Assembly: GCA_027064135.1 (NCBI GenBank)
Contig: JAMOQG010000019.1
Span: 1 to 64,000, forward strand
Length of the DNA stretch: 64,000 nucleotides
DNA from: Peptostreptococcaceae bacterium
Lineage (GTDB): Bacteria; Bacillota; Clostridia; Peptostreptococcales; Acidaminobacteraceae
Direction of reading: 5' to 3'
Each line of letters begins with the position of its first letter. Position 1 is the first letter of the stretch. Of this stretch, positions 17,500-25,748 are shown piece by piece. The notes below the pieces were generated by a model that was not told where the DNA came from, ran no database searches, and saw only the letters and a list, made by a program, of their open reading frames with translations. Both the position numbers and the translations under genes were made by a program.

Positions 17500-19497
17500 A
17501 TGAAGAAGTTCTTTAAGGGAGCTACTATATATTTAATAATATTTATTGCAATATTATTTATTGTTAAATTTTATGGAGGAGCCCAAACAGAAATTGTAAA
17601 GTTGGATGTTACTCAGTTAAACGAGATGTTAAAAGCAAACGAAATAAGTTATGCAAAAATAGATACTGAAAATAAAGTTACTGGAACTTTAAAAAATGGT
17701 AGTCAATTTACATCAAATATTCCTGGAGTAATTAGTGATAATATGGGAGATCAAATTTATGAGTTGATTGATAGCGGTGAGCTGAAATTAGAAGGTGAAA
17801 CTTCAATTCAAAACCCATGGTATTTGGAGATGCTTCCTACAGTATTTTTAATATTAATTCTTGTTGGATTTTGGTTTGTATTTATGCAAAATTCTCAAGG
17901 TGGCGGTTCAAAAGTTATGAAGTTTGGTAAGTCTAAAGCTAGACTTAATAAACAAGATGAAGGTAAAAGAATTACATTTGCCGATGTTGCAGGATTAAAA
18001 GAAGAAAAAGAGGAAATGGCTGAACTTGTCGATTTTTTAAGAAATCCTAAAAAATATATTGATTTAGGTGCTAGAATACCAAAAGGTATTTTAATGGTGG
18101 GTCCTCCAGGAACTGGTAAAACTTATTTAACAAAAGCTGTTGCTGGTGAAGCGGATGTTCCATTTTACAGTATTTCTGGATCTGATTTTGTTGAAATGTT
18201 TGTTGGTGTTGGTGCATCAAGAGTTAGAGATTTATTTAAAGAAGCAAAAGAAAATTCTCCATGTTTAATATTTATTGATGAAATAGATGCAGTTGGCAGA
18301 AAAAGAGGTGCTGGTCTAGGTGGCGGGCATGATGAAAGAGAACAAACATTAAATCAATTATTAGTTGAAATGGATGGATTTGAAGAAAATCAAGGCATAA
18401 TTTTAATTGCTGCAACAAATAGACCTGATATTTTAGACCCAGCACTTTTAAGAGCGGGAAGATTTGATCGTCAAGTTATGGTTGGAATTCCTGATGTAAG
18501 AGAACGTGAGCAAATATTAGAAGTTCATTCTAAAAATAAACCAATTGGTGATGATGTTGATTTAGAAGTAGTTGCAAAAGGAACTCCGGGATTTACTCCT
18601 GCTGATTTAGAAAATTTATTAAATGAAGCTGCACTTTTATCTGCAAGAAGAAGTGATAAAAAAATTAGAATGGAAACTGTTGAAGAAGCAAAAATTAAAG
18701 TTATTGCAGGTGTTGAAAAGAAAAGTAGAGTAATTAGTGAAAAAGAAAGAAAACTTACTGCATATCATGAAGGTGGACATGCATTATTAGCTAAATTACT
18801 TCCTGATACTGATCCTGTTCATCAAGTAACTATAATACCACGTGGTCGTGCTGGCGGATTTACGCTTCAACTTCCAAGAGAAGATAGAAGTTATCAAACT
18901 AAAAAAAGTTTAGAAACTGAATTAATAATTTTATTGGGTGGAAGAGTAGCTGAAAAAATTATTTTAGGTGATGTTTCAACTGGAGCTAGTAACGATTTAA
19001 GTAGAGTTACAAAAATCGCAAGATCAATGGTTGTTGAGTATGCAATGAGTGATAATTTAAGTTCAATGTCATATTCTACAGGTCAAGAAGTTTTCTTAGG
19101 AAATGATATGACTTCAAAACGTGAATATTCTGAACAAGTTGCAGCTGATATAGATAGAGAAATAAGAGGCATTGTTGATAATGCGTTTGATAATGCATAT
19201 AATTTATTAGAAAGCAATCAAGATAAATTACATGCAATTGCAAAAGCTCTTTTAGAATATGAGACTTTAAATGGTGAAGAATTTGATTTATTATTAAATG
19301 AAGGTTTTGATAAACTTAAGGAAAAGATAGATTCTGAAAAAGCAATGAAAGAGATTGAAAGACAAGAAAACCTTAAAAAAGCTGAAGAAGAAAAGAAAAA
19401 ACAAGAAGAATTATTAAAAGAAAATGAAAATATAGATTCAGAAGAGGTTGAATCGGATATATTAAAAAAAGAATTTACTTTTAATGATGAAGAATAA
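17500..19497 (+). CDS. ftsH: ATP-dependent zinc metalloprotease FtsH
   Basis: Membrane-anchored AAA+ protease that removes unassembled membrane proteins and regulators. Two membrane segments flank an extracytoplasmic domain (about residues 8-25 and 107-128). The AAA module has Walker A GPPGTGKT near residue 201, Walker B IFIDEIDA, and the SRH region. The zinc site HEGGH lies near residue 423. The last ~45 residues are a charged Glu/Lys tail. I chose ATG 17500, which follows AAGGAGG; the ORF-track start at 17476 adds eight basic residues before the ribosome site. 665 residues, normal. Confidence 0.97.
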   Translation: MKKFFKGATIYLIIFIAILFIVKFYGGAQTEIVKLDVTQLNEMLKANEISYAKIDTENKVTGTLKNGSQFTSNIPGVISDNMGDQIYELIDSGELKLEGETSIQNPWYLEMLPTVFLILILVGFWFVFMQNSQGGGSKVMKFGKSKARLNKQDEGKRITFADVAGLKEEKEEMAELVDFLRNPKKYIDLGARIPKGILMVGPPGTGKTYLTKAVAGEADVPFYSISGSDFVEMFVGVGASRVRDLFKEAKENSPCLIFIDEIDAVGRKRGAGLGGGHDEREQTLNQLLVEMDGFEENQGIILIAATNRPDILDPALLRAGRFDRQVMVGIPDVREREQILEVHSKNKPIGDDVDLEVVAKGTPGFTPADLENLLNEAALLSARRSDKKIRMETVEEAKIKVIAGVEKKSRVISEKERKLTAYHEGGHALLAKLLPDTDPVHQVTIIPRGRAGGFTLQLPREDRSYQTKKSLETELIILLGGRVAEKIILGDVSTGASNDLSRVTKIARSMVVEYAMSDNLSSMSYSTGQEVFLGNDMTSKREYSEQVAADIDREIRGIVDNAFDNAYNLLESNQDKLHAIAKALLEYETLNGEEFDLLLNEGFDKLKEKIDSEKAMKEIERQENLKKAEEEKKKQEELLKENENIDSEEVESDILKKEFTFNDEE

Positions 19498-19503
19498 AAA
19501 ATT

Positions 19504-19530
19504 AATCCTCTATTTATAGAGGATTTTTTT
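19504..19530 (+). terminator. Terminator after ftsH
   Basis: AATCCTCTA (19504-19512), loop TTTA, TAGAGGATT (19517-19525) followed by T residues. It ends the housekeeping block. Confidence 0.88.
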
Positions 19531-19534
19531 GATG

Positions 19535-19592
19535 TAGATTGATTATATTAAATCAAAGAATTACAATGAGAGGTTTATAATTGTAGACAAAG
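19535..19592 (+). repeat. Structured intergenic repeat, copy 2
   Basis: 58 bases matching the core at 11221-11277. Helix 1 is TTGATT/AATCAA (perfect here; G-U in copy 1). The linker is AGAATT. Helix 2 is TACAAT/ATTGTA, different in sequence from copy 1 but still paired. The loop again holds GGTTTATA, and the element ends in AGACAAAG. Like copy 1 it starts shortly after a terminator and ends shortly before the ribosome site of the next gene (25 bases before the thioesterase ATG). The leading 20-base hairpin of copy 1 is absent; the ftsH terminator stands in that place. Confidence 0.6.
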
Positions 19593-19617
19593 AAATGATT
19601 TAGATGAAAGGAGAATA

Positions 19618-20004
19618 ATGGAAAATTATAATTTGAAAATTGGAATGAAAAACGAATCAAGCTTTATAGTTGAAGAAAAGCATACTGCAGCTCAATATGG
19701 GAGTGGGACACTTTATGTTTTCGCAACACCGGCAATGATTGGTCTTATAGAAAATTCGGCACTTAATTGTGTAGATATGCTAATTGGCGAAAAATATTCA
19801 ACTGTAGGAATTCATTTAGATGTAAAACATATTGCAGCAACTAAAATGGGACAAAAAGTTAGAGCTGTTTCTGAACTTATTGAAATTGATGGTAAAAAAC
19901 TTTTATTTAAAGTTGAAGCTTTTGATGAGGAAAAGAAAATTGGTGAAGGATATCATTCAAGATATATAATTGATATTGAAAAGTTTATGAATAAACTTAA
20001 TTAA
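19618..20004 (+). CDS. Hotdog-fold acyl-CoA thioesterase, FlK (fluoroacetyl-CoA thioesterase)-like
   Basis: A 128-residue single hotdog domain. The pattern HTAAQYGSGTLYVFATPAMIGLIENSAL, then GIHLDVKHIAATKMGQKVRA, is typical of the FlK-like thioesterase family often annotated near acyl-CoA metabolism. The true substrate cannot be read from sequence; FlK itself hydrolyses fluoroacetyl-CoA, while most relatives are housekeeping. AAAGGAG precedes the ATG. It is followed by a DUF3870 gene after 11 bases and precedes the succinate/propionate module, so hydrolysis of a stray acyl-CoA of that pathway is a reasonable guess. Confidence 0.85.
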   Translation: MENYNLKIGMKNESSFIVEEKHTAAQYGSGTLYVFATPAMIGLIENSALNCVDMLIGEKYSTVGIHLDVKHIAATKMGQKVRAVSELIEIDGKKLLFKVEAFDEEKKIGEGYHSRYIIDIEKFMNKLN

Positions 20005-20015
20005 AGGATGTGTTT

Positions 20016-20324
20016 ATGGAAATTCTATTAACGGGTTATGCAATGCTTCCAAAAGGAATTACAGCTACAAAATTATATGGGGTTGTTGGCATTGCTGTTT
20101 TAGTTGAAAAAGAAACAAGTGTGATTTTAGATTTTGAATGTTCACTTGCAACAAATTTAGCAAAAGAATATGTAAAAAAATTAGTTGTTGGATCTAAATT
20201 AAAAGAATATGAAAAAATTGAAGAAAGAATTATAAATCATTATCATGGAGCAGCGCAAAAAGCAATCGCTACAGCAATTAAAAGTTGCAGTGCCCAATAT
20301 TATCAGCTATTAAATAATAAGTAA
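20016..20324 (+). CDS. DUF3870 domain protein
   Basis: 102 residues, cytoplasmic, resembling the DUF3870 family: ILLTGYAMLPKGITATKLYGVVGIAV, then DFECSLATNLAKEYVKKLVVG, and a C-terminal AAQKAIATAIKSCSAQYY. No function is established. I used ATG 20016, seven bases after AAAGGA, instead of the GTG at 20010 that abuts the site. It is probably co-transcribed with the thioesterase upstream, and the pairing of these two families is what suggests a role in acyl-CoA metabolism (inference). Two Cys residues are present, one in the central DFECS motif. Confidence 0.75.
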   Translation: MEILLTGYAMLPKGITATKLYGVVGIAVLVEKETSVILDFECSLATNLAKEYVKKLVVGSKLKEYEKIEERIINHYHGAAQKAIATAIKSCSAQYYQLLNNK

Positions 20325-20354
20325 TAAATAATTCTTTTAATTATAAGGGTGATG

Positions 20355-20363
20355 TGGTATAAT
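20355..20363 (+). promoter_or_regulatory. Extended -10 promoter for a non-coding transcript
   Basis: TGG-TATAAT with the TG at 20355-20356 and TATAAT at 20358-20363. No good -35 is visible (TTTTAA at 20335-20340). Start of transcription expected near 20370. Confidence 0.5.
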
Positions 20364-20369
20364 CTTTGT

Positions 20370-20577
20370 GAAATAAAAATCATGCCATTACAATTTCTTA
20401 ATTATATTAAAGGAAATGGATAACTTGGAAATAAGATTCATTTTCAACTATTTTAAGAATAAATGCATGTTTTAAAATTATATATAAACCTAGTTATTTA
20501 TTGATAAAATATACAAATTTTATTAAAGTAAATAAGGTGCGGTTATTGTGAATGCACAGTAACTGCACCTTTTTTTG
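20370..20577 (+). ncRNA. Candidate structured small RNA or leader RNA
   Basis: A stretch of more than 300 bases between DUF3870 and the transporter has no reading frame but has a promoter, folded elements and a strong terminator. CATGCCATT (20381-20389) pairs with AATGCATG (20462-20469) with one bulged C, closing an internal domain. Inside it, TTGGAAAT (20425-20432) pairs with ATTTTCAA (20440-20447) around a 7-base loop. The transcript would be about 205 bases. It could be a stand-alone RNA (the size and closing stem recall 6S RNA, but I see no decisive match) or a regulated leader of the succinate module whose hairpin is an attenuator. Confidence 0.45.
20534..20577 (+). terminator. Very strong terminator upstream of the transporter gene
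   Basis: A 17-base-pair stem (20534-20550 with 20555-20571, only G-U wobbles, loop AATG) runs straight into seven T residues. It lies about 80 bases before the transporter ATG and not behind a protein gene, so it ends the candidate RNA. Confidence 0.88.
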
Positions 20578-20595
20578 TGTGAAATAGAAAATCAT

Positions 20596-20622
20596 TTGAT
20601 TAACTATCAATTTATATATAAA
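20596..20622 (+). promoter_or_regulatory. Possible promoter for the succinate module
   Basis: TTGATT (20596-20601) and TATAAA (20617-20622), spacer 15, or TAAAAA at 20619 with spacer 17. It is the only promoter-like sequence between the strong terminator and the transporter start. Confidence 0.35.
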
Positions 20623-20655
20623 AATGTAGGAGTCGTAGATTAGAAGGGGGAAAAA

Positions 20656-22023
20656 ATGAAGTTTGATTTATTATCTTGGATTATGAATCCATTTGTACTT
20701 ATGTTTATATCAGTTGTACTAGGGTTATTGTTCGGTAGAATAAGATTCGGAAAATTTAATTTTGGAATTTCAGGAACACTTTTTTCAGGATTGCTTCTTG
20801 GTTGGGGTGTATTAAAAATGGCAAGAGGAATAGACGAGGGAGATGCTGGTTTTAAAAGTGCTTCAAAATTAATCAGCAGCGGCGTTGTTGATAAAAGTTT
20901 TTTTTATTTATTTTTAATTTTATTTGTAGCTGCTGTCGGCTTATTAGCAGCAAAGGACATAGGTACTGTGCTTAAGAAATATGGTATTAAGTTCATTGTT
21001 TTAGGTTTTATTATTACTCTTGCAGGTGCACTTGGAACTTATGGAATGACATTATTAAGTTCAAGTTCAAGCCCTTATGAAGTTGCAGGTGTATATACAG
21101 GAGCATTAACAAGTTCGCCAGGATTAGCTGCAGCACTTGAAACAGGAGATGAACATGCACATGAATGGGCTAATGAATATGAAACTTTAAATGATCATGA
21201 CAAAACAAGAATATTAAATATTATTGATTCATCAGGCAAATTGACTGTTGACAATGTTAAGACTTTAACAGATATTCAAAAAGATACTTTCTATAAAAAT
21301 GCTCAAGCTGGAATAGGAGTGGGTCATGCGATAGGATATCCAATAGGTGTTTTAATAGTAATTTTCGCAATGAATTTTCTTCCTAAAATTTTTGGCATTG
21401 ATATGGATGAGGAAAAAGAAATTTTTGATAGAGAAATGAAAGCAGGAAAAAATAAAGAAAATATTAAAGAGGTAGATTTTGATATTTTAGCATTTATACT
21501 TGCATGTTTATTTGGTTATACACTTGGTAAATTTAAAATTAATTTAAATTTCATTGGTTTAGGATATTTTTCATTAGGATCAACAGGTGGGGTTTTAGTA
21601 GGTTCGTTATTATTAGGACATATTGGTAAAATTGGAAATATAACTTTTAGAATGAATTCTAAAATTTTAGGAGTTGTTAGACAAATTTCATTAGCGTTTT
21701 TCTTAGCAATAGTTGGTTTACGATATGGATTTAAAGTTGTTGACGCAGTAATGGGAACAGGTGCGTATTTAGCTTTAGTAGCATTAGTTGTTGGGATTGT
21801 AGCTATGGGAATTGGTTTCTTTGTTGGAAGATATGTATTTAAAATTAATTGGATTATGTTATCAGGAGCTATATGTGGAGGTATGACTTCTACGCCAGGT
21901 TTAGGAGCTGCTGTAGATGCAGTAGGATCTGATGATCCGGCAGCAGGATACGGAGCGACTTATCCGTTTGCACTTTTGGGAATGGTTATATTTACCATAG
22001 TGCTTCATCATTTACCAATGTAG
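20656..22023 (+). CDS. AspT/YidE/YbjL-type membrane transporter, probably for succinate or a similar dicarboxylate
   Basis: 455-residue polytopic protein made of two related halves. Each carries the AspT-family hallmark: GALTSSPGLAAALETG near residue 148 and GGMTSTPGLGAAVDAVG near residue 406. Members exchange aspartate/alanine (AspT) or export succinate (YbjL). The usual family has two TrkA-C (RCK) domains between the halves; here that space holds only a short hydrophilic segment (about residues 170-275), so the cytoplasmic regulatory domains are missing. Start has GAAGGGGG. It heads the CoA-transferase/mutase/decarboxylase cluster, so succinate uptake or exchange is the best guess; substrate is not proven. 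Confidence 0.8.
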   Translation: MKFDLLSWIMNPFVLMFISVVLGLLFGRIRFGKFNFGISGTLFSGLLLGWGVLKMARGIDEGDAGFKSASKLISSGVVDKSFFYLFLILFVAAVGLLAAKDIGTVLKKYGIKFIVLGFIITLAGALGTYGMTLLSSSSSPYEVAGVYTGALTSSPGLAAALETGDEHAHEWANEYETLNDHDKTRILNIIDSSGKLTVDNVKTLTDIQKDTFYKNAQAGIGVGHAIGYPIGVLIVIFAMNFLPKIFGIDMDEEKEIFDREMKAGKNKENIKEVDFDILAFILACLFGYTLGKFKINLNFIGLGYFSLGSTGGVLVGSLLLGHIGKIGNITFRMNSKILGVVRQISLAFFLAIVGLRYGFKVVDAVMGTGAYLALVALVVGIVAMGIGFFVGRYVFKINWIMLSGAICGGMTSTPGLGAAVDAVGSDDPAAGYGATYPFALLGMVIFTIVLHHLPM

Positions 22024-22051
22024 TTTATAAGAATTTAGAAGGAGGATATAA

Positions 22052-23545
22052 ATGGAAAATAGAATTAGAGATAAAAGATTTTTAAACAAAATAGTTACTG
22101 CTTCTGAAGCGGCAAATATGATTCAAGATGGAATGACAGTGGCAACAAGCGGCTTTACGCCATCAGGATATCCTAAAGTGATTCCAAAAGAATTAGCAAA
22201 AAGAGTAGAAAATGGTGAAGAAATAGGTATTACATTAATTACGGGAGCTTCTGTTGGTGATGAATTAGATGGTACATTAACTAGAAGTGGTGTAATTAAA
22301 AGAAGATTTCCATATCAAACACATAAAGATATGAGAAATAAAATCAATGATGGCAAAATAAAATATCAAGATATGCATTTAAGTCATGTACCGCAATTTA
22401 TGAATTATGGCTTTTTTGGTAAAATTGATGTTGCTATAATAGAAGCAGTCGCAATAACTGAAGAAGGCGGAATTGTACCCTCTACATCTGTAGGTATTTC
22501 TCCTCAAGCCTTAAAATTAGCTGATAAAGTAATGATTGAAATAAATATAAGTCAACCTACAGCATTAGAAGGGGTTCACGATATATATATGACTAAAAAG
22601 CCTCCTTTTAGAGAAGCTATTCCAATTACAAAAACAGCAGACCGAATTGGAAAAACTTATATGGAAGTTGATTTTAATAAAGTTGTTGCAATTGTTAAAT
22701 CTGATATTTCAGATAAAGTTAGACCATTAGGAAAAATTGATGAGAATTCAAAAAAAATCAGTAATAATATTATTGAATTTTTAAAAGATGAAGTTTCTAA
22801 AGGACGATTACCAGAGAATTTATTACCATTACAATCTGGAGTTGGAAGTGTTGCAAATGCGGTTTTAGGTGGATTAGTTGATAGCGATTTTGAAAATTTG
22901 ACTTGTTATACTGAAGTAATTCAGGATTCGATGCTTGATTTAATTGATGCAGGTAAAGTAAATATGATATCAGGTACTAGTTTTACTCCTTCTGAAGAAG
23001 GACTAGTTAGATTAATGGATAATATGGAATATTATTCTAAATATTGTATTTTAAGACCAATGGAAATTTCAAATAACCCAGAAGTAATTAGAAGACTTGG
23101 TGTGATTGCAATGAATACAGCTATAGAGATTGATATTTATGGGCATGTTAATAGTACTAATATTATGGGGTCTCGGATGATGAATGGAATTGGTGGTTCA
23201 GGCGATTTTACTAGGAATGGATACATTTCAATTTTTACTACAGAGTCAATTGCTAAAAATGGAGATATTTCTTCAATTGTTCCTATGGTTAGCCATGTGG
23301 ATCATACAGAACATGATGTTGAAGTTGTAGTTACAGAACAAGGAATTGCTGATCTTAGAGGGTTATCACCAATTGAAAGAGCTAAAAAAATCATTGAAAA
23401 TTGCGCTCATCCAATGTATAAAGATAAATTAAAAAAATATTTAGATGATTCAATTAAAACTTCAAAATTCAAACATGAACCACATATGATTGGTGAGGTT
23501 TTAAATTGGCATGCTAATTTCTTAAAGTTTGGTAGTATGAAATAA
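22052..23545 (+). CDS. Acetyl-CoA hydrolase/transferase family CoA-transferase (succinate/propionate or succinate/acetate)
   Basis: Class I-type CoA-transferase of the Cat1/AarC family, 497 residues. Motifs: ATSGFTPSGYPKVIP at the N-terminus, LPLQSGVGSVANAVLGG near residue 260, CYTEVIQDSMLDLIDAG with the Glu likely to be the covalent CoA carrier, GIGGSGDFTRNGYIS, and VTEQGIADLRGLSPIERA near the C-terminus. In this cluster the expected reaction is succinate + propionyl-CoA giving succinyl-CoA + propionate, which feeds the mutase and closes the cycle; acetate could serve as partner instead. AAGGAGG precedes the ATG; the gene lies 28 bases after the transporter. Confidence 0.9.
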   Translation: MENRIRDKRFLNKIVTASEAANMIQDGMTVATSGFTPSGYPKVIPKELAKRVENGEEIGITLITGASVGDELDGTLTRSGVIKRRFPYQTHKDMRNKINDGKIKYQDMHLSHVPQFMNYGFFGKIDVAIIEAVAITEEGGIVPSTSVGISPQALKLADKVMIEINISQPTALEGVHDIYMTKKPPFREAIPITKTADRIGKTYMEVDFNKVVAIVKSDISDKVRPLGKIDENSKKISNNIIEFLKDEVSKGRLPENLLPLQSGVGSVANAVLGGLVDSDFENLTCYTEVIQDSMLDLIDAGKVNMISGTSFTPSEEGLVRLMDNMEYYSKYCILRPMEISNNPEVIRRLGVIAMNTAIEIDIYGHVNSTNIMGSRMMNGIGGSGDFTRNGYISIFTTESIAKNGDISSIVPMVSHVDHTEHDVEVVVTEQGIADLRGLSPIERAKKIIENCAHPMYKDKLKKYLDDSIKTSKFKHEPHMIGEVLNWHANFLKFGSMK

Positions 23546-23596
23546 TTATTGTATTATTCAAGTATTGAAGTATACAATTATATTTAACATTTTTTT

Positions 23597-23625
23597 ACCA
23601 CAAAACATTAAAAGTGTGGTATTCT
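23597..23625 (+). promoter_or_regulatory. Inverted repeat overlapping an extended -10 before the mutase genes
   Basis: ACCACA (23597-23602) and TGTGGT (23615-23620) form an inverted repeat; its right arm runs into TGG-TATTCT, an extended -10 similar to the TGG-TATAAT at 20355. A second hairpin-like repeat (TGTAT..TTCAA / TTGAA..ATACA, 23550-23576) lies just upstream. Together they suggest a regulated internal promoter or operator; a weak terminator is the alternative. Confidence 0.4.
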
Positions 23626-23662
23626 ACTATTGATATTAAGTTATTTAATGAGGAGGAAAATT

Positions 23663-25339
23663 ATGTTCCGTGAGGATGTACTTGCAAGTTTAAAAGAAAG
23701 CAAGAAAAATTTTGATGAAAAAACAGAAAAATTATTGGAAAAAAGACCTGAGCGTAAAGCTGTTTTTCATTCAGGATCAGGTAAAGAGGTAAAGAGGGTT
23801 TATACACCACTTGATCTTGATGGTATTGACTACGAAAAAGAGATTGGATTGCCTGGAGAATACCCATATACAAGAGGCGCTTATGGTTCGATGCACAGAG
23901 GAAGATTTTGGACAATGAGAATGTATGCTGGTTTTGCTACAGCAGAAGAATCAAATAAAAGATATAAATATTTAGTTGAACAAGGATCAAGTGGGTTAAG
24001 TGTTGCTTTTGATTTGCCAACTCAAATTGGTTATGATTCGGACCATGAATTGGCTAATGGAGAAGTTGGAAAAGTTGGAGTTGCCATAGATTCTTTAGCA
24101 GATATGGAAGTTTTATTTGATGGAATTCCATTAGACAAGGTTTCTACATCAATGACAATAAATGCACCTGCTGGAGTACTTTTAGCTATGTATATTGCAG
24201 TTGCTGAAAAACAAGGCGTAAGTGCAGATAAACTTCGTGGCACAATTCAAAATGATATTTTAAAAGAATATATTGCTAGAGGAACATATATTTATCCAAC
24301 TGAACCATCAATGAGATTAATTACAGATATTTTTGAATACTGTTCTCAAAACGTTCCTAAGTGGAATACTATTAGTATTTCAGGATATCATATTAGAGAA
24401 GCGGGATCGACTGCTTCACAAGAAGTAGGATTTACTTTAGCGGATGGTATTGCATATGTTGAAGCCGCTTTAAAAGCTGGATTAGATATAGATACATTTG
24501 CTCCAAGATTATCTTTCTTTTTTAATGCACATAATGACTTATTAGAAGAAGTAGCTAAATATAGAGCTGCTAGAAGATTATGGGCAACTATTATGAAAGA
24601 AAGATTTGGTGCTAAAAAAGCTAACTCAATGATTATGAAATTCCATACTCAAACAGGCGGATCAACATTGACTGCTCAACAACCTGAAAATAATATTGTT
24701 AGAGTTGCAATTCAAACATTAGCGGCTGTTATGGGGGGGACTCAATCACTTCATACGAATTCTAAGGATGAAGCTTTAGCACTTCCTAGTGAAACATCAG
24801 TAAGAACTGCACTTAGAACTCAGCAAATTGTTGCGCATGAAAGTGGAGTTACAAATACTGCTGATCCTTTAGCAGGATCTTATTATATTGAAGCTAAAAC
24901 AAATGAAATTGAAAAAGAAGCAATGGAATACATTAAAAAAATAGATGAACTTGGTGGAGCGCCAAGTGCAATAGATAACGGATATATTCAACAAGAAATT
25001 ATGGATGCTGCATACAGTTATCAAAAAGATGTTGAAAATGGAGATATAGTAATTGTTGGCATGAATAAATTTAAGGTTGAAGAAGAACCGCCAACAGGAT
25101 TATTACGCGTTGATCCAGCAGTAGAAGTTAAACAAAGAAAACAAATAGAAAATTTAAAGGATAGAAGAAATTCCGAAGATGTTGAAAATACATTATCAAA
25201 ACTTGAAGAAGCATGTAAAAGTGATGAAAATGTTATGCCTTATATTCTTGATGCTGTTAAAGCATATGCAACACTTGGAGAAATTTCAGATGTTATGAGA
25301 GAAGTATTTGGCGAATATCAACAGTCTGTTAAATTATAA
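23663..25339 (+). CDS. Methylmalonyl-CoA mutase, large (catalytic barrel) subunit
   Basis: 558 residues forming the substrate-binding TIM barrel; the B12 domain is a separate gene directly downstream, as in archaeal and clostridial enzymes. It interconverts succinyl-CoA and (R)-methylmalonyl-CoA. Seen: [40 protein letters not shown] with the CoA-carboxylate Arg, [11 protein letters not shown] with the catalytic His, [17 protein letters not shown]. Oddity: the motif normally written TMYRGR reads SMHRGR (residues 76-81), placing His78 where the substrate-contacting Tyr of methylmalonyl-CoA mutase is expected. ATG 23663 follows GAGGAGG; the earlier ORF start adds 11 residues before that site. 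The cluster context strongly favours methylmalonyl-CoA over isobutyryl-CoA. Confidence 0.92.
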   Translation: MFREDVLASLKESKKNFDEKTEKLLEKRPERKAVFHSGSGKEVKRVYTPLDLDGIDYEKEIGLPGEYPYTRGAYGSMHRGRFWTMRMYAGFATAEESNKRYKYLVEQGSSGLSVAFDLPTQIGYDSDHELANGEVGKVGVAIDSLADMEVLFDGIPLDKVSTSMTINAPAGVLLAMYIAVAEKQGVSADKLRGTIQNDILKEYIARGTYIYPTEPSMRLITDIFEYCSQNVPKWNTISISGYHIREAGSTASQEVGFTLADGIAYVEAALKAGLDIDTFAPRLSFFFNAHNDLLEEVAKYRAARRLWATIMKERFGAKKANSMIMKFHTQTGGSTLTAQQPENNIVRVAIQTLAAVMGGTQSLHTNSKDEALALPSETSVRTALRTQQIVAHESGVTNTADPLAGSYYIEAKTNEIEKEAMEYIKKIDELGGAPSAIDNGYIQQEIMDAAYSYQKDVENGDIVIVGMNKFKVEEEPPTGLLRVDPAVEVKQRKQIENLKDRRNSEDVENTLSKLEEACKSDENVMPYILDAVKAYATLGEISDVMREVFGEYQQSVKL

Positions 25340-25354
25340 AATAGGAGGTAAATT

Positions 25355-25747
25355 GTGAGACCGATTAGAGTTTTAGTAGCAAAACCGGGATTAGATGGGC
25401 ATGATAGAGGAGCAAAAGTTATTGCTAGAGCATTAAGAGATGCTGGAATGGAAGTTATTTATACTGGTTTAAGACAAACAGTTGACCAAATTGTTAATGC
25501 TGCAATTGAAGAGGATGTTGATTGTATTGCTGTAAGTATATTATCTGGAGCACATAATACATTGCTTCCAAAAATTGCTGAGAGATTAAAGGAAGAAAAT
25601 GCTGAAGATATATTATTTGTTGGTGGCGGTGTAATTCCAGATGATGATATTCCTTTCTTAAAAGAAAATGGAATTTCTGCAATATTTACGCCTGGTACTC
25701 CAACAACTGTAACAATTGATTATATTAAGGCGAATGTAAGGAAATAA
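25355..25747 (+). CDS. Methylmalonyl-CoA mutase, small cobalamin-binding subunit
   Basis: 130-residue B12-binding Rossmann domain. The base-off/His-on motif DGHDRG is at residues 14-19 ([18 protein letters not shown]), followed by [14 protein letters not shown] (the SxL motif) and [14 protein letters not shown] (the GG motif). It carries adenosylcobalamin for the barrel subunit. Start codon is GTG at 25355 with AGGAGG 8 bases upstream. It ends two bases before meaB starts, so mutase subunits and chaperone are made together. Confidence 0.96.
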   Translation: MRPIRVLVAKPGLDGHDRGAKVIARALRDAGMEVIYTGLRQTVDQIVNAAIEEDVDCIAVSILSGAHNTLLPKIAERLKEENAEDILFVGGGVIPDDDIPFLKENGISAIFTPGTPTTVTIDYIKANVRK

Positions 25748-25748
25748 T

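Noticed and set aside
20462-20500. Possible third copy of the structured repeat (reverse strand TAGGTTTATATA)
   Set aside because: Only the GGTTTATA string matches; no AGAATT, AGACAAAG or paired helices around it.
20370-20577. B12 riboswitch or T-box for the mutase cluster
   Set aside because: No B12 box, no T-box sequence and no specifier-loop layout could be found.
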